Notes: generated by a model not told the origin, from the letters alone. A stretch of 64,000 bases of DNA from Nicotiana tabacum (GCF_000715075.1 NC_134103.1:52878730-52942729); one strand, 5' to 3'; numbered from the stretch's first letter, positions 32,686 to 45,038 are shown. A program made the numbers and translations.

Positions 32686-35600
32686 TGTCACGCCCCAAAC
32701 CTGAAGAGGAGTGGCCAGCACCTGGTGCCATACTCGGCCCGAGCGTACCACTCTATAACTGTGAACTTTGGAGGGGTAACCCTCAACTTAGGCCGATGAG
32801 GCCATATTCTAAATCATTTGAAAATAATGTCTACTACCAGCAATACCAAACTAAACAGCTAATATATATAACTGTGCAGGCTAACAAGTCTGCCATGAAC
32901 ATCTACTGATATATACAAACTATACAGGACTCGTCTACAAGCCTCTAGAGATAGCTGAACTGTATCATGGTCGGGACAGGGCCTCGACCTACCCATCAAA
33001 CATGTATATATAAAATGGACTCTAAGGTCTAGACCTAGTAACTTTGAGAAAGTGGAGCTTACCAACCGAGCTGATGTTTAACTCTATCTACTGGAAGGTC
33101 TATCCAGCTGTCTATCAGAACATACATGCATGAAATGCAGTGTCTCCAACAAAAGGGACGTTAGTACGATTAAATGTACCGAGTATGTAAGGCAACAGAA
33201 TAACTGAAAGCTGAAACAACACTGAAAACATAATAACTAAAAGTAACTGGGAGTTAAAGATGATCTAAAGATATGCTTACCTGCTAATACTAACTCAACT
33301 CTCTCAATATAGCAAGTAAAATCGTTGTCCATCCCTATAAGGCTCGGTACATATAGGCTCGATATATAACTTACCATCTGATCAGAGGTTGCCCAATATG
33401 GGCCTGCCCACCGATTATAGCTCGATAGTGGTGAAAATACTGTAATACTGTATATATATATATATATAAACTCTCTGCTCTCTAAAATGGAAGAAGACAA
33501 TGCTTGACTAAATATAAAGTCCCGATAAGGGAGAATATGATAACTTATGAGACTAGGATAATATACATAAATTCAGGAATATGAACTTCTCTTTATGTCT
33601 CGTTATCAAACACATGTATTTACAGGATCATGCCAAAATGAAGGAACGGTTTAGCCTTAACATACCTTATCATAATATGTCCAATAACCACATTGCACTC
33701 ATCTCCTAGCACCTTAATCTACAACAATGATAACAATACTCTCATTATAAGGCCCCGTAAAAGTTTACCTAAAACCCGGGGTTTCGTCGTGACGAGGTAG
33801 ACTTATACGTTGATGATTGTAGAGATTCTTTCTCACCGCGGTACAGACATTTTTTGTTGAACAATGCGTGGGGAAGTGCTCTAAAGTGAAAGGGGATTCC
33901 TAAACTCATTTTTTCTCAATTCTTGCTCAAGGCTTGGAGAATTAGAAAGGAAAACCTCACTAGGCTTTCATCCTAAAGGTTAGATTCGATTCCCTAGCCC
34001 TCAATTTCAGGATTTAACTAAAAATAGATAATGAGAAAAGCCATTCTTGGGTGTGGGAGTTGTCTATTATGCATGCACGTACTATCAAGTTTGGGGAAAG
34101 ATTGATGAGCTAAACTGGATAGACTTTGGGTAGTGGAATGAAGGAATCCACCATAGAAGGACCATGAAATCATAATACCCACCTAGTGTTTGATAAGATG
34201 CTCAAATGAGCTACAACCATGAACTCCTTTCTAATTTTTGTTCAATTTTGCTATATCTCTAAATAGATTAAAGTTGCTAGGATTCCGAAAATGTGTAGTG
34301 AATTAAGGAAAGCTCAAAGCGAGGTATGTTGGCAAAACATCTCTCTTAGAATTGAACCCCACAATGTCATTATAAGTCCCGAGTTGTTCATTATAAATTG
34401 ATTATTTCGAATAATCCTTGTGTCAAAACATATATGTTCAATATGTATTCCAAATGTTCTTGCTATGTTATGTTCCATTTGAAAATGTGCTCGAAGCATG
34501 GGTTGCATATCTAAATGTTATACCTTCAAGTTGTGATTCAAATGCAAGCTATTATGCCAAATTATGTAAGAAATCTCAATGTGCTTAACATTCTTATTTG
34601 CTCATATGTGGACTTAAAGTCTTGAATAGAAATGCTTGTTGTTGATGATCTGTGATGATGTTTGGAAGTGAAAGAGATGAACATGAAATATGAAATACGG
34701 CCAATGTGCCAAGAGTGACATTGTGTTATGGCCATTGGTGCCAATGAAATGAGCGATGTATAAAAGATAATGAAATGAGTTATCAATCCTTTAAATAAAT
34801 AAACACCCTGGAAGTGTCGTTAGTCACCGAGGAAGGGTAGGTTGAAATAACCTAACCCCGAAACTACACGTGCCAGTGTAGGAGTGAATTGTGATTGTAC
34901 CCCTTTATTGGGATGAGATTGATGTGATGAGAATATTCCCCTTTATTGGGATGAGATGATTGCTAGAAAACAGTGATGTCAATCCACACGACATTGTGGT
35001 GAGACGGCCTAGCCGGTCAGGTCGTGATCGGACGCCATGCCGCACACAAGGTAGTGATTGTGCTTGAGATTATGATCGAAACAATGATTGAGACTAAGAT
35101 AATGATTGTGGTTGTGGTTGATATCTTTGGGTGAGACAGCCTAGCCGATCGGGCCGTGATCGGACTCCATGCTAAAATCACGGTGGTATATCGGTGCTAA
35201 GATCACCCAACCTAAAATAATGGAAATTTACTTGACACTTATCTTGCTCCTAATTTGACGTTTTAGTATTGTATGAGGATTCCATTAATTTATCACTGTC
35301 CTTCCTTGTGTTATCATTCGTTCTAACGAGAGGGTGTTCAGTCTTACATACTAGTACTATTCCAATGTACTAACGTCCCTTTTACCGGGGGCGCTGCATC
35401 TTTAATGGATGCTAGTGGATCCGCAGCAGGTGGCATTGATCGCTGATAGCAGTAGACCCTCTTCTCAACAGATTTGGTGAGCCCCACATCATCCGGGGTA
35501 GTTTATCTTTTGTCCCACATGCATTATATTTTGAGGTATAACCGGGGACTTCTTGCCAGCATTATCATAGTATTTTGTATCCATAGAGGCTCCGTAGACA

Positions 35601-37449
35601 TAGTGTGGGTTGTATATGGGTGTTAGGAAAGTAAAACTAACCTTGTTGTATTTGAATTACTTGTTGCACTTTAACTATGACTGTGTATGTATTTTGAGAC
35701 TATAAAATGAAGTGACTAATAGTAATGGACTTGGCACTCTTCATGGAATGCACTCAATGTGTAATTAATGATATAAATATATCTTCTCTTTAATCATGGG
35801 CGAGTTGGGTAGAAGGTATTGTACAAGCTTGCTCGGCCAATGTATCTCAGTTGAGCACCGGTCGCGCTCCCCATGGCCGGGGCGTGACAATCATCAAGTT
35901 ATGAAAGGTACAACTATCGCACAACGAATGACAAATTTATTTTTATAAAAAAACGAGCAGTATCTCCTCTATAATCTTTATTTCCTCCCAATTCGACATA
36001 ACACCACCAACAACAAGAACACAATAATAACAACATGTATACATCATTTTCCAACCTGATATCCATCACAAAATATCATAAAACAGCCCACACACCCCAA
36101 TCAGTTCATACACAAAACGACAACCCTAGTAGTGTCAAACAACCCGAAAATGTAACAACGAACAACCAGCCAACCACCCTGCCATTAGGTGGTGTTTTTC
36201 CACACCCTTTATCCTCAAAGACTCCATAAAACAATAGCAAAAGATACAACCCAACAACAACATGAAACAACCCACAAAACAATCCCACAAGTTCAACAAC
36301 TAAAAACTGATTTTTCAGTTACTAAAACACATTTCGACTTGTCTTTTCTTTCAAATTGAGAAACACAACCAACAGTACATAATTAATACTCTTATACTAT
36401 AAAACAGTCATGAATTCAATTTAAAAATAGGTTTACAACCAGCCAGCAGTGATACAACAACAAACAACATACTACTCTTTTGAAACTCTCTAGGTCTAAT
36501 CTTTACGATTGAGTTACAACTCGTACACGCATAGATAATGGAAGGAGAAGCATAAATTTACCTTGTACTGAATATAACCCATGAAACCTCGTCCTTATAC
36601 ATCAAAAATCAATCCCCCAATGCTGCAATAAGAAGGAGAAAGAGAGACTAGCAAGTCGTCCGGAGTTTTCGCCACTAGAATCACATCTTATCACCCGAAA
36701 TTACCAAGGGTTTGTGTGGGATTTTTGGGGAGGCGTTTTAGGGGTTCAATATGATTTTATTGGTCTGAGAAATGAGTGAAATAAATGAGTTAATAAGTTC
36801 TTAATATTTCCCTCTTGGCCGACTTTAGGAGCTTTTAATTGAGGCCTCTCCTTTTGGCAATTAGGTGATGCACCTATTTGTCACCTACCAGTCTGTGCAG
36901 TCTCGTGAAAACACGAATATTTCTCTACTACAATATTGTATAAATAAAATTTTTGATCCTTTGGAAGAAAGACTCGTAGATCTTTAATTTGGTAGGTAGA
37001 ACATCCCGTAATTTTAAGTACATTGGGTGAAATGCTAAGCTACATTTGACCTAAGTTTCAGCATATTTATGAATGTAACTTGTGATGATCTTTGCCAACT
37101 TTTGCTCCACAACTCGCTTGACTTTAAAACATAACACACGACTATCATAAGACTAAACTAACTCATAATATAACCTTTCTATCATTTTGACCACCCTAGT
37201 CTCACCCCAAATGTACATGTTATAACATTCCCAACTTGTCGACTTTCGACGAAACTTATTTTCTTCAATTCGTTTAGCTTCTAAGCCTTCCAACCCTTTT
37301 GGTACTTGTAGTTCATGATCATAAATATTTGTAACCTCCAAGTTAATATGATTAACTTACTTTATGTACTTTCAAAGAAGATCTCATTACTGAGCTTATA
37401 TCAATTGACTTATGACATACTCTCACGTACGAAATTATGGGGTGTAACA
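32686..37449 (-). repeat. Full-length 5' LTR of family T, interrupted by a solo LTR
   Basis: Ends on the plus strand are TGTCACGCCCC at 32686 and GGGTGTAACA at 37449; on the minus strand it starts TGTTACACCCC. Positions 35970-37449 match the LTR-derived part of the array units. Removing the insertion 33746-35889 gives about 2.6 kb. The left part (32686-33745) is absent from the array units, so the units carry only the 5' ~1.45 kb of the LTR in element orientation. Flank at 37450 is LINE sequence. Confidence 0.8.
33746..35889 (+). repeat. Solo LTR of family S, 2144 bp, nested in family T LTR
   Basis: Starts TATAAGGCCCCGTAAAAG (a mutated TG start) and ends GGGGCGTGACA. It matches the solo LTR 40866-43854 in inverted orientation, for example GCGCTGCATCTTTAATGGAT (35391-35410) and the GCCTAGCCG...GTGATCGGA blocks, which occur twice here (about 35020 and 35145). 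Flanking bases are CTCAT and ATCAT, a 5-bp target-site duplication with one mismatch. Neither PBS, PPT nor internal sequence is attached. It lacks the CpG-rich motif array found in the sister LTR. Confidence 0.78.
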
Positions 37450-38706
37450 GTTTCATGGAGTTTCCCACTCATCATCAAGCACTCTTTTCATAAATAAAAA
37501 GTATGTTTCAATCACATAAGGAGGAAGGTGAGAACTAGCTATGTACTTTAGAGCTTCCTGGATAACTCTATCCTCAGCAATGTTATTTGTAGTCTCAAAG
37601 GTCTCTTCTGCCTATGCATAAGTTAAATAACAAATGCCACCTCTAATGAAATATGCATAAAAAGATTTTCCATTTATGTCTCTACATGCACCATCCGTAT
37701 TTCATTTCAACCATCCATCTGGAGGCAGTTACCATATGACTCTTTTGTATTTCAACTTTGGAATATGGTGTTGTAGTTTATCATGTAGGTCTGGCCAGTT
37801 TTGTGTCACTCTTGTGAAAGCTACTCTCCTTATCTTTAGTAGATTGTGAAGATCAGTATATATCAAGAAAATCAACCTATAAATAGAAACAACCTTCCCA
37901 TGCATTCCTTAATTTCTTTTATTCCACGGATGCCACACAATCAAGGCTGGAATAGCTTGATATGTTGTCCTCAATCTTGTGTTGCCTGCCTTTCTCCACC
38001 ATTCATTTATCACCTGTATTGTATGCTTCCATCAATGTTAATACTAGCTGGCCCACAGAAGTACTTCCATTCAAACATTGATACTAGAGATTTCAAGAAT
38101 ATATGTCCCGGATTGGCTAAATCTAGTATAGTGGGCCTTGTTTAGATGTGGGAAAAAATCTTTTTAAGGATTTTCTACAACACCAACACTTTCTTGTCTG
38201 GAAGTATCCCAATCTTCTCATGTACTCATATAGGGGTAGCTTAGCTTTCCATAACCTCCACATAAAGAAAGAAATCTTGAATGGCAGTCCCTTCACCCAT
38301 ATGAAATTGTAAAGTTTATTCTACTGCCTCCTCTTCCTTGTGTACTGCCAAGCAGTTTTCACTAAAAACTTTCCTTTGGAATCCAGTTGCCAAAAAGCCT
38401 TATCCTCCTGTTCAAAACTGTTTGGTGGAGATATCTTCTCTACTATGTGATCAACTATTTCATCTAGCAAAAGCACTCTCAGAAACTCCTTATTCCAGTT
38501 TCCTTCAGTCACCACTTCCCTGACATATGTGACTAATTCATCACACCAGTGATCTGGACACGTAGCATGATAGAGAGCCCCCACCCCAGTCCAATTGTCA
38601 TACCAAAAGTATACTTCACCATTTTTCAATTGCCACCATATTTGATGTTTATATCCCTCATGTCAAGCATCTTCTTCCACACCTGTGATCCCTGCCTCTG
38701 ATGCCG
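37450..38706 (-). pseudogene. LINE 3' part: zinc-binding RT domain and RNase H
   Basis: Reading leftwards, SQVWKKMLDMRD...IWWQLKNGEVYFWYDNW (38580-38700) and FWQLDSKGKFLVKTAW (about 38350-38410) are hallmarks of the zf-RVT domain downstream of plant LINE reverse transcriptases. Further left, LPPDGWLK, NTDGACRD and an AEETFETTNNIAED block (37570-37740) mark the LINE-type RNase H. The frame is broken, with only 38321-38629 open over 100 codons. The right end is an abrupt junction with chromovirus sequence at about 38700-38706; the RT core is missing. No poly(A) tail is evident before the family T LTR at 37449. Confidence 0.8.
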
Positions 38707-39087
38707 CAAGATAAGGTCCTTCTATTTGAACATATGCTGTAGACTCCACTGGTCAGTATAGACCTCACAAGGGACACCATACAAATAGTACCGGCAAATC
38801 TTCAAGGCATGAACAATAACTTATAACTCAAAGTTGTGGATAAGATAGTTCTTCTTATGCACCTTCAGTTGTCTAGAAGCATAGGCAATCACCCTACCGT
38901 CCTGCATCAACACCGCACCGAGACAAATACGCGACGCATCACAGTATACAATGTAATACCCCGAACCCGAAGGCAACACCAACACTAAGGTTGTGCTCAA
39001 AGCGGTCTTGAGCTTTTGAAACCTCTCCTCACACTCCTCGGTCCACCTGAACGGAGCATCCTTCTAGGTCAGTCTGATCATAGGTGC
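38707..39087 (-). pseudogene. RNase H of Tekay-like chromovirus, truncated
   Basis: Degrades RNA in the RNA:DNA hybrid during replication. On the minus strand, in broken frames: [50 protein letters not shown] and QWSLQHMFK. Stops occur at several places. The domain is cut at about 38706, where LINE sequence takes over, so the integrase and 3' LTR of this element are lost. Confidence 0.82.
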
Positions 39088-39830
39088 CTAAATAGACAAG
39101 TAACCCTCTACAAATCGACGGTAATACCCCGCCAAACCAAGAAAACTCTGGATCTCCGTAGCTGAAGACGATCTGGGCCAACTCTGCACTGCTTCAAACT
39201 TCTTCAGATCTACCTTGATCCCCTCCCTTGACACTATATGACCCAAAAATACCACCGAATCAAGCCAGAATTCACACTTTGAAAATTTTGCATATAACTT
39301 CTTTTCTCTCAAGGTCTGAAGCACGGTCCTCAAGTGTTGCTCATGATCCTCCCGGCTCTAGGAGTACACCAGAATGTTGTCAATAAATAAAAGATGAATG
39401 AGTCAAGATAGGGCTGAAATACACTATTCATCAAGTGCGTGAATGTTGTTGGGGCATTCGTCAGCCCAAAAGACATCACAAGGAACTCGTAATATCCATA
39501 CCAAGTCCTGAAGGCAGTCTTCAAGATATCTGGCGCCCGAATCTTCAACTGATGATAGCCTGAGCTCAAGTCAATCTTAGAGAATACTTTGGCACCCTGT
39601 AGCCGATCAAATATATCATCAATACATGGCAATGGGTGCCTGTTCTTCACTGTAACATTGTTCATCTCGTGATAATCAATACACATATGCATAGAACCAT
39701 CCTTCTTCTTTTCAAATAAGACTGGAGCACCCCAAGGTGACATACTGGGCCGAATGAAGCTTTTATCAAGCAACTCTTGCAATTGTTCCTTTAACTCTTT
39801 CAACTCTGCTGGGGCCACACGATAGGATGG
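39088..39830 (-). pseudogene. Reverse transcriptase of Tekay-like chromovirus
   Basis: The minus-strand frame 39330-39818 shows [73 protein letters not shown] and [13 protein letters not shown]. At the active site (about 39370-39400) three lesions meet: a frameshift just before it, an Ile-Asp-Asp to Ile-Asp-Asn change in the shifted frame, and an in-frame TAG a few codons later. The second frame (39088-39333) continues with [20 protein letters not shown] and [15 protein letters not shown]. The enzyme cannot be active. Confidence 0.9.
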
Positions 39831-40300
39831 AAAGGAAATGGACTAAGTACCCGGTAACAAATCAATGCCAAAATCGACATCCCTGTCGGGCAGCATGCCC
39901 GGAAGATTCGCTGGAAATACATCTGGATAATCCCTAACTACTGGAACTGACTCCACGGTAGGAGTATCAACACTGACAGCCTTTACAAAAGCTAGATAAG
40001 CATTACACCCCTTCTAAACCATATGCTGAGCCTTTAGAAATGAGATAACTCTGCTAGGAACATAGTCTAAAGCACCGCTCCACTCTATCCGTGGTAATCC
40101 TTGCATAGCCAGCGTCACGGTCTTGGCATGACAATCGAGAATAGCATGATAGGGTGACAACCAATCCATGTCCAAAATAATATCAAAATCTATCATATTG
40201 AGAAATAATAGATCATCTCTGATCTCAAAACCACCAAAAACAACTAAACACGACCGATACACACGGTCAACAACAATAAAATCTCCAACTATGGAGAAAA
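39831..40300 (-). pseudogene. Protease of Tekay-like chromovirus
   Basis: The minus-strand frame 40014-40262 reads MYRSCLVVFGGFEIRDDLLF, IDFDIILDMDWLSPYHAILD and CHAKTVTLAMQGLPRIEW. This is the strand after the catalytic Asp and the DWL...H block that typifies Tekay/Del proteases. The usual Gly of GMDWL is Asp. A linker with the DFDIDLLPG block joins it to RT. A stop at about 40016 and another near 39840 break the frame. Confidence 0.85.
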
Positions 40301-40865
40301 ATAAGACGACACATATGAATAAGTGTAGCGTGGATAAAATAAGACTGATGCATCTTTATGACAGACCAGAACAATACATGTGATAACTGAGTCGGATGCT
40401 ACTTCCTCCGTCCTAGCAGTAAGAGCATAATATCTAGCCTGGTCTACCCCTCTAGGGTGACCTTTTCCTACTCGATCTCCACCTCTAGCTGGTTGTGCAG
40501 GTGGAGTGGCAATTGGTTCGGCAACCATGGACTGAGAAGCCTTAGGACCCGGTGGATTACGAAGAGCCTGAGTAGTCGGTGGAGTTGCACCCCTCCTATG
40601 TCGGGGGCAATCCATCACCATATGACGAGTGTCACCACACTCAAAATAAGCTCTAGGAGGATGGGGCTGCTATGGTTGGCTCGGGCCTAATCGGCTAGAC
40701 TGACCACTGAAGGCACCCCGTGCAGGAGGTACACTAGATAATGGTGGTGCATAATAGGGAGCCTGAGGCCTATGAGTGTCCGGAATACCGCTGGAGGCTG
40801 GAAGTGCTGAATAAATAGAGCGACTCACATAGCCCCTACCATGATGAGCTGCAACTGGGGCATGG
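40301..40865 (-). pseudogene. gag C-terminus and zinc knuckle of Tekay-like element (left of insertion)
   Basis: A Pro/Gly/Tyr-rich segment (about 40690-40860) is followed by the zinc knuckle YFECGDTRHMVMDCP at about 40610-40660. The first Cys of the CCHC finger is replaced by Tyr. A Pro/Ala/Gln-rich linker (40450-40600) leads to the protease. The reading continues from 43855 once the solo LTR 40866-43854 is set aside. Confidence 0.82.
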
Positions 40866-43854
40866 TGTCACGCCCCGAACTCGGGGAGCGCGACCGGCGT
40901 TCAATCGAGTAAACCCGGCTAAACAAGCCTGTTAGATTTCATTCTACCCAAATTCAACCATGAATAAAGAGGAGATGTACTCCATTAATAAAAAACTAAT
41001 AAGATTTCATTAACAACTTCCATTTCATTTCCATTAGCAGCTTCGCTCATAATTTCCAAAAATACGAGTTTATAGAATTAATGAAAAAGATGATTTCCAA
41101 AAACCAACATTTCTAATTCAATTCCCCACATCAAATACCACCGACAACCTGTCTACGAAGCCTCTAAGTTCAATAGAAGAGAAATATGGAAAAGCCGACA
41201 ACAAGGCCCCGGCTATACCTCAACCACAAAGTATATGAGAAACAAAAGATACATGACCTTGAAATGAAGTGGGGCTCACTAAGTCAGCTGAAGAGAGTGT
41301 ACCTCTATCACTAATCAATGCCGCCTGATATAGAACCACCTGCATCCATTAAAGATGCAGCGCCCCCAGCAAAAGAGACGTTAGTAGTGTCGAATAGCAC
41401 TAGTATGTATAGCTAAAAGTCCTCTTTCACAATAGAATGCCCATATAAGAAAAGGCAACTCATAGAAATAGCAAGTCATAATCAACAATATCCAAATGTC
41501 TAATTAAAATATAATAATTTTCAAAATACGAATTTCATATACAATTTTGGTTGGGAGATCATTAGCATTGATATACCACCGTCTTTGTTAGCATGGAGTC
41601 CGATCACGCCCGATCGGCTAGGCCATATTCCCACGGACAATGTGGTTTGACAGGTGATGCGAAAGAAAGTTGTTACCAAGAGTAGTACTACCATGTGCGC
41701 AATATGGTGTCCGATCTCCACCCGATCAGCTAGGCCGCCTTCCCACATATGCCGTGTGGGTTGACTTTTCCAATTCACAGCTATTACTAGTTTCATCCCA
41801 ATTAAGGAGAATAATTAAAATTTCACTAATATTTGAATTTCATCCCAAATAAGGGGAATAACCACAATCCACCCCTACACCGGCACGTGTAGTTTCAGGT
41901 GTGGGCCTTATGACCCACCTTCCTTGGTTTTGCTAATGATGCTCCCAAAAAAAATATTTTTGATTTGATTTGCACACAAAGGTAACATAAATAAAATTGT
42001 ACTCACCTCAACATCTTTCACATTGTATAAATTCTTATTAGTATTTTCAGTCACTCACAACAACAATATTTCCTTGGCTTATTTGGCCATTCACAAGATT
42101 CTTTATTCCTGGCACGGTGGCCGTATTTCATATTCCACACTTTCACCTCTTTCAATTTCAAAGATCACCATCAAATATCAACATATAAAATATTTCAGCA
42201 ATCATATACCTCAAATTTATTAGTAATGGAAACTTTAAACACAATTTCTTCCCAAATAATGAGGCATACCGACCAGCAATACAAGCACAGATCAAAATCA
42301 TAAACAATCAATACACCATTTATTCATGCAATACTCATTCCTAGAAATGACAATATACAATATCAACACCTGAGTACGTAAGAACTCGAATCACACTGGA
42401 TATATTCATAAAGCAAAGCATTAGTTAAAGCAGCCACTTATGGGCATGAATTGAATACAAAAGCTTTTAGGCAATTCTATTTTTGAAATCATTTTTAAAC
42501 AATTGAGTCGAGACTCATTTCATATTCTTTATCGCATCCTCACATCTAGTCACAATCATAACTTAAATTCTTGGCACGTTGGCCACACACTATATCCCAA
42601 TTCAACTATTTCATTTTCAAGCATCTTTATATATTATCAACAACAAGATATTTTCAATCAAGACTTTAGGTACACATATGAGCAATTTAGAGTAAGCACA
42701 TCGAGTTTTTCTCACCTAATTGGTATACTAGTTTTCATTTAAACCATGACTCAAAGGCATAACATTTTAATACGCAAACCATACTTTGAACATAAGGCTC
42801 ATTCGAAATAGTCAAGTTTATAAGAGATAACCCTGAATATAGAAATTAGAAATCTTGAGCCAACCATACTTGAACTTACGGGAACATTATGGTATTCTAT
42901 TCAAAGAGATAATGTTTAGCCAACATATCTCCATTTGAGTTTTCCTTAAATTACTACAACGTTCTGGAAATTCTAGCAATCCCAATCTATTTAGAGACAT
43001 AATAAAATTGAACCATAATTAGGAAGATATTGATGGTCTCAGCTCATTTGAGCATTTTATCAAACACTAGGTGTGCAAATTTTGCTACAAGGTTCTTCTA
43101 CAAGATTTACTTCATTACACAACCCAATCTTTACTTATTTGAGCTCAACAATCTTTTCACAAACCTTATTAGTACAAGTATGTATAAATAATACTCTTAC
43201 ACCCAAGAATCATACTCCCAATCACCCATCCTTTACCCCAAAATCAAAATTGAAAACTAGGGTATTGAACCTTACCTCTTAGATGAAGAACTTGTGAGAT
43301 TTGCTTGTTAAATAGCCTAGGGTTTCCTCTCTCTTAAATAGACTAGGGTTTCCTCTCTCCCTAAAACATAAGATTTTAGCTCAAAAATGGTCCATTGTGT
43401 GAATTTAACAAAGTAGGGTCGGGTTATAAAAACCAAAAAAATGAAGCTCCGGAACAGGATATGCGATCGCATAATTGATATGCGGTCCGCATATCGGCCG
43501 CACAATTGGCCTCCATAACTGGGGAAAACTCTGGATGGGTTTACGGTCACTATGCGGCCCGCTGACCTATTCTGCGGTTGCATAATGAACCGCAGAACAG
43601 TTCTGCGGTGGCATAGTCGACCGCAGAATGGCATCCAAAACTGCCCCTTTTCTTTCCTCACTCTGTGGCCATTATGCGATCCGCATAGTGATTCTGCGGT
43701 TGCATAATGGACCACAAAAATGTATTTCTCTGCCAAATATTATACAATCCTCAAACACGTAAGCCTACTCCGGCACCACGAAAACTTGAATTCATTATGT
43801 GAAATTTTACGGGGCTTTACACTTGAATACTTCAAAATTTTATGGGGTGTTACA
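40866..43854 (-). repeat. Solo LTR of family S, 2989 bp, in gag, with 5-bp TSD
   Basis: On the plus strand it starts TGTCACGCCCCGAAC and ends GGGGTGTTACA. It is flanked by CATGG at 40861-40865 and CATGG at 43855-43859, a perfect 5-bp target-site duplication. gag sequence resumes on both sides. It is homologous in inverted orientation to 33746-35889. In element orientation it starts at 43854 with TGTAACACCCC; a near-copy of that terminus (TGTAAAGCCCC) lies 33 bp further in. It holds a CpG-rich motif array (43455-43735) and duplicated GATCGGCTAGGCC blocks at 41612 and 41726. No internal sequence remains, so it is a solo LTR left by LTR-LTR recombination. Confidence 0.93.
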
Positions 43855-44839
43855 CATGGGTACCACTATATGTTCTAGAATCTCGAGGCCTCTAGGCCTC
43901 CTTCTCCTCTCTCTCTCCCGAGTCAACATACCCTCCAATCCCCTAGCGACCCCCAATATATCCTGGTATGCGATGTCCATCTCCAACTCTCGGGCAATGA
44001 TAAATCTGATACCGGGGTTGAGCCCCTCGATAAATCGACGGACTCTCTCTCTTACAGTAGCAACCAAGGCTGGTGCATAGCTAGCCCAATCAGTGAACCA
44101 GACCGCATACTCTGACACGGTCAAAGAACCCGGGCACAACTTCTCAAAGCTTGCGTGCCATGCATCTCTGAGCCTCTGGGGAAGAAACTCCCTCAAGAAC
44201 ATATCCGAGAAATGAGTCCAAGTGAGTGAAGCTGCCTCGGCCGGACTACCCAACTCATATGCTCGCACCCAGTGTTAAGCCACTGTCTTAAGCTGGAACG
44301 TAGTGAAAGCAACCCCACTAGACTCCACAATACCCATAGTACGGAGGATATGGTGGCACTCCTCAAGAAAACCCTGGGCATCCTCTGATGCCAAGCCACT
44401 GAAAGTAGGAGGGTGGTACTTCTTTTACCTCTCGAGCCTAAGCTGCTCCCCCTCAGAAACTACTGCCCTAACCTCCGGCTGAACTGGGGCGATCGGCTAC
44501 CCTGGACTCGATGCTCTGGGGTACGGGCGGCGGGAGTCTGTGCTCCTCTCCTGGCCTGGAATGTGGTTGGAGCAAGTGGGATCAACCCTGCCTGAGCTAA
44601 AGTGCCAAACATGCTCCGAAACTTGACGAGAGTGTCCTGGAATGCTGGTGCAGTTACAGGCATCTCAGGTGCTTGCCCTCTAAGTGAAGCTACTGGCGGC
44701 TCCTATGTAGCAGCTCGTGCAGGTGCTCTGGCTGCACCGCATGGACGTCCTCGACCTCTATCCCGACACCATCCTCTCGCAGCTCTAGTAGGGGCACGGG
44801 TGTCTGGTCATCTGATCCGGCTGTGCGTGTCTTCACCAT
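43855..44839 (-). pseudogene. gag of Tekay-like chromovirus, N-terminal and capsid part
   Basis: The start codon complementary to 44837-44839 gives MVKTRTAGSDDQTPVPL, a normal chromovirus gag start. The capsid domain (43840-44268) is well kept: LTWTHFSDMFLREFLPQRLR, FEKLCPGSLTVSEYAVWFTD and VRRFIEGLNPGIRFIIAREL. An Arg-rich RERERRRRPRGLE stretch follows, just before the insertion. Frameshifts and stops occur at about 44276, 44425 and 44705. The protein would form the capsid. The insertion of the solo LTR after VVPM splits the gene. Confidence 0.88.
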
Positions 44840-45028
44840 CTGTGAGAGAATAGAAAGATAGAAGTTCAGAATCCCGAAGTAAACAATTTTGCATGATAAA
44901 GAATCAAAGAAGTGAAGCTTTTCCTAAAGGTTGCATAGCCTCCCGAAGATTAGTACAAACGTCTCCGTACCAATCCGCGAGACTCTACTAAACCTGCTTG
45001 TGACTCATAACACCTATGAACCTAGAGC

Positions 45029-45038
45029 CTTGATACCA
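45029..45038 (-). other. Primer-binding site of Tekay-like element
   Basis: On the minus strand TGGTATCAAG lies three bases after the LTR end. It matches the tRNA-Met-type PBS (TGGTATCAGAG), with a change near its end. Between it and the gag start (44839) lies a leader of about 190 bases. Confidence 0.75.

Noticed and set aside
41000..43300. AT-rich stretch considered as a host promoter or gene
   Set aside because: It is the body of a solo LTR matched in inverted orientation at 33746-35889.
43317..43736. 139-codon minus-strand frame with repeated Cys-Gly-Arg and His-Asn-Gly words
   Set aside because: It is a translation of the palindromic TGCGGT array in a solo LTR; low complexity and no known domain.
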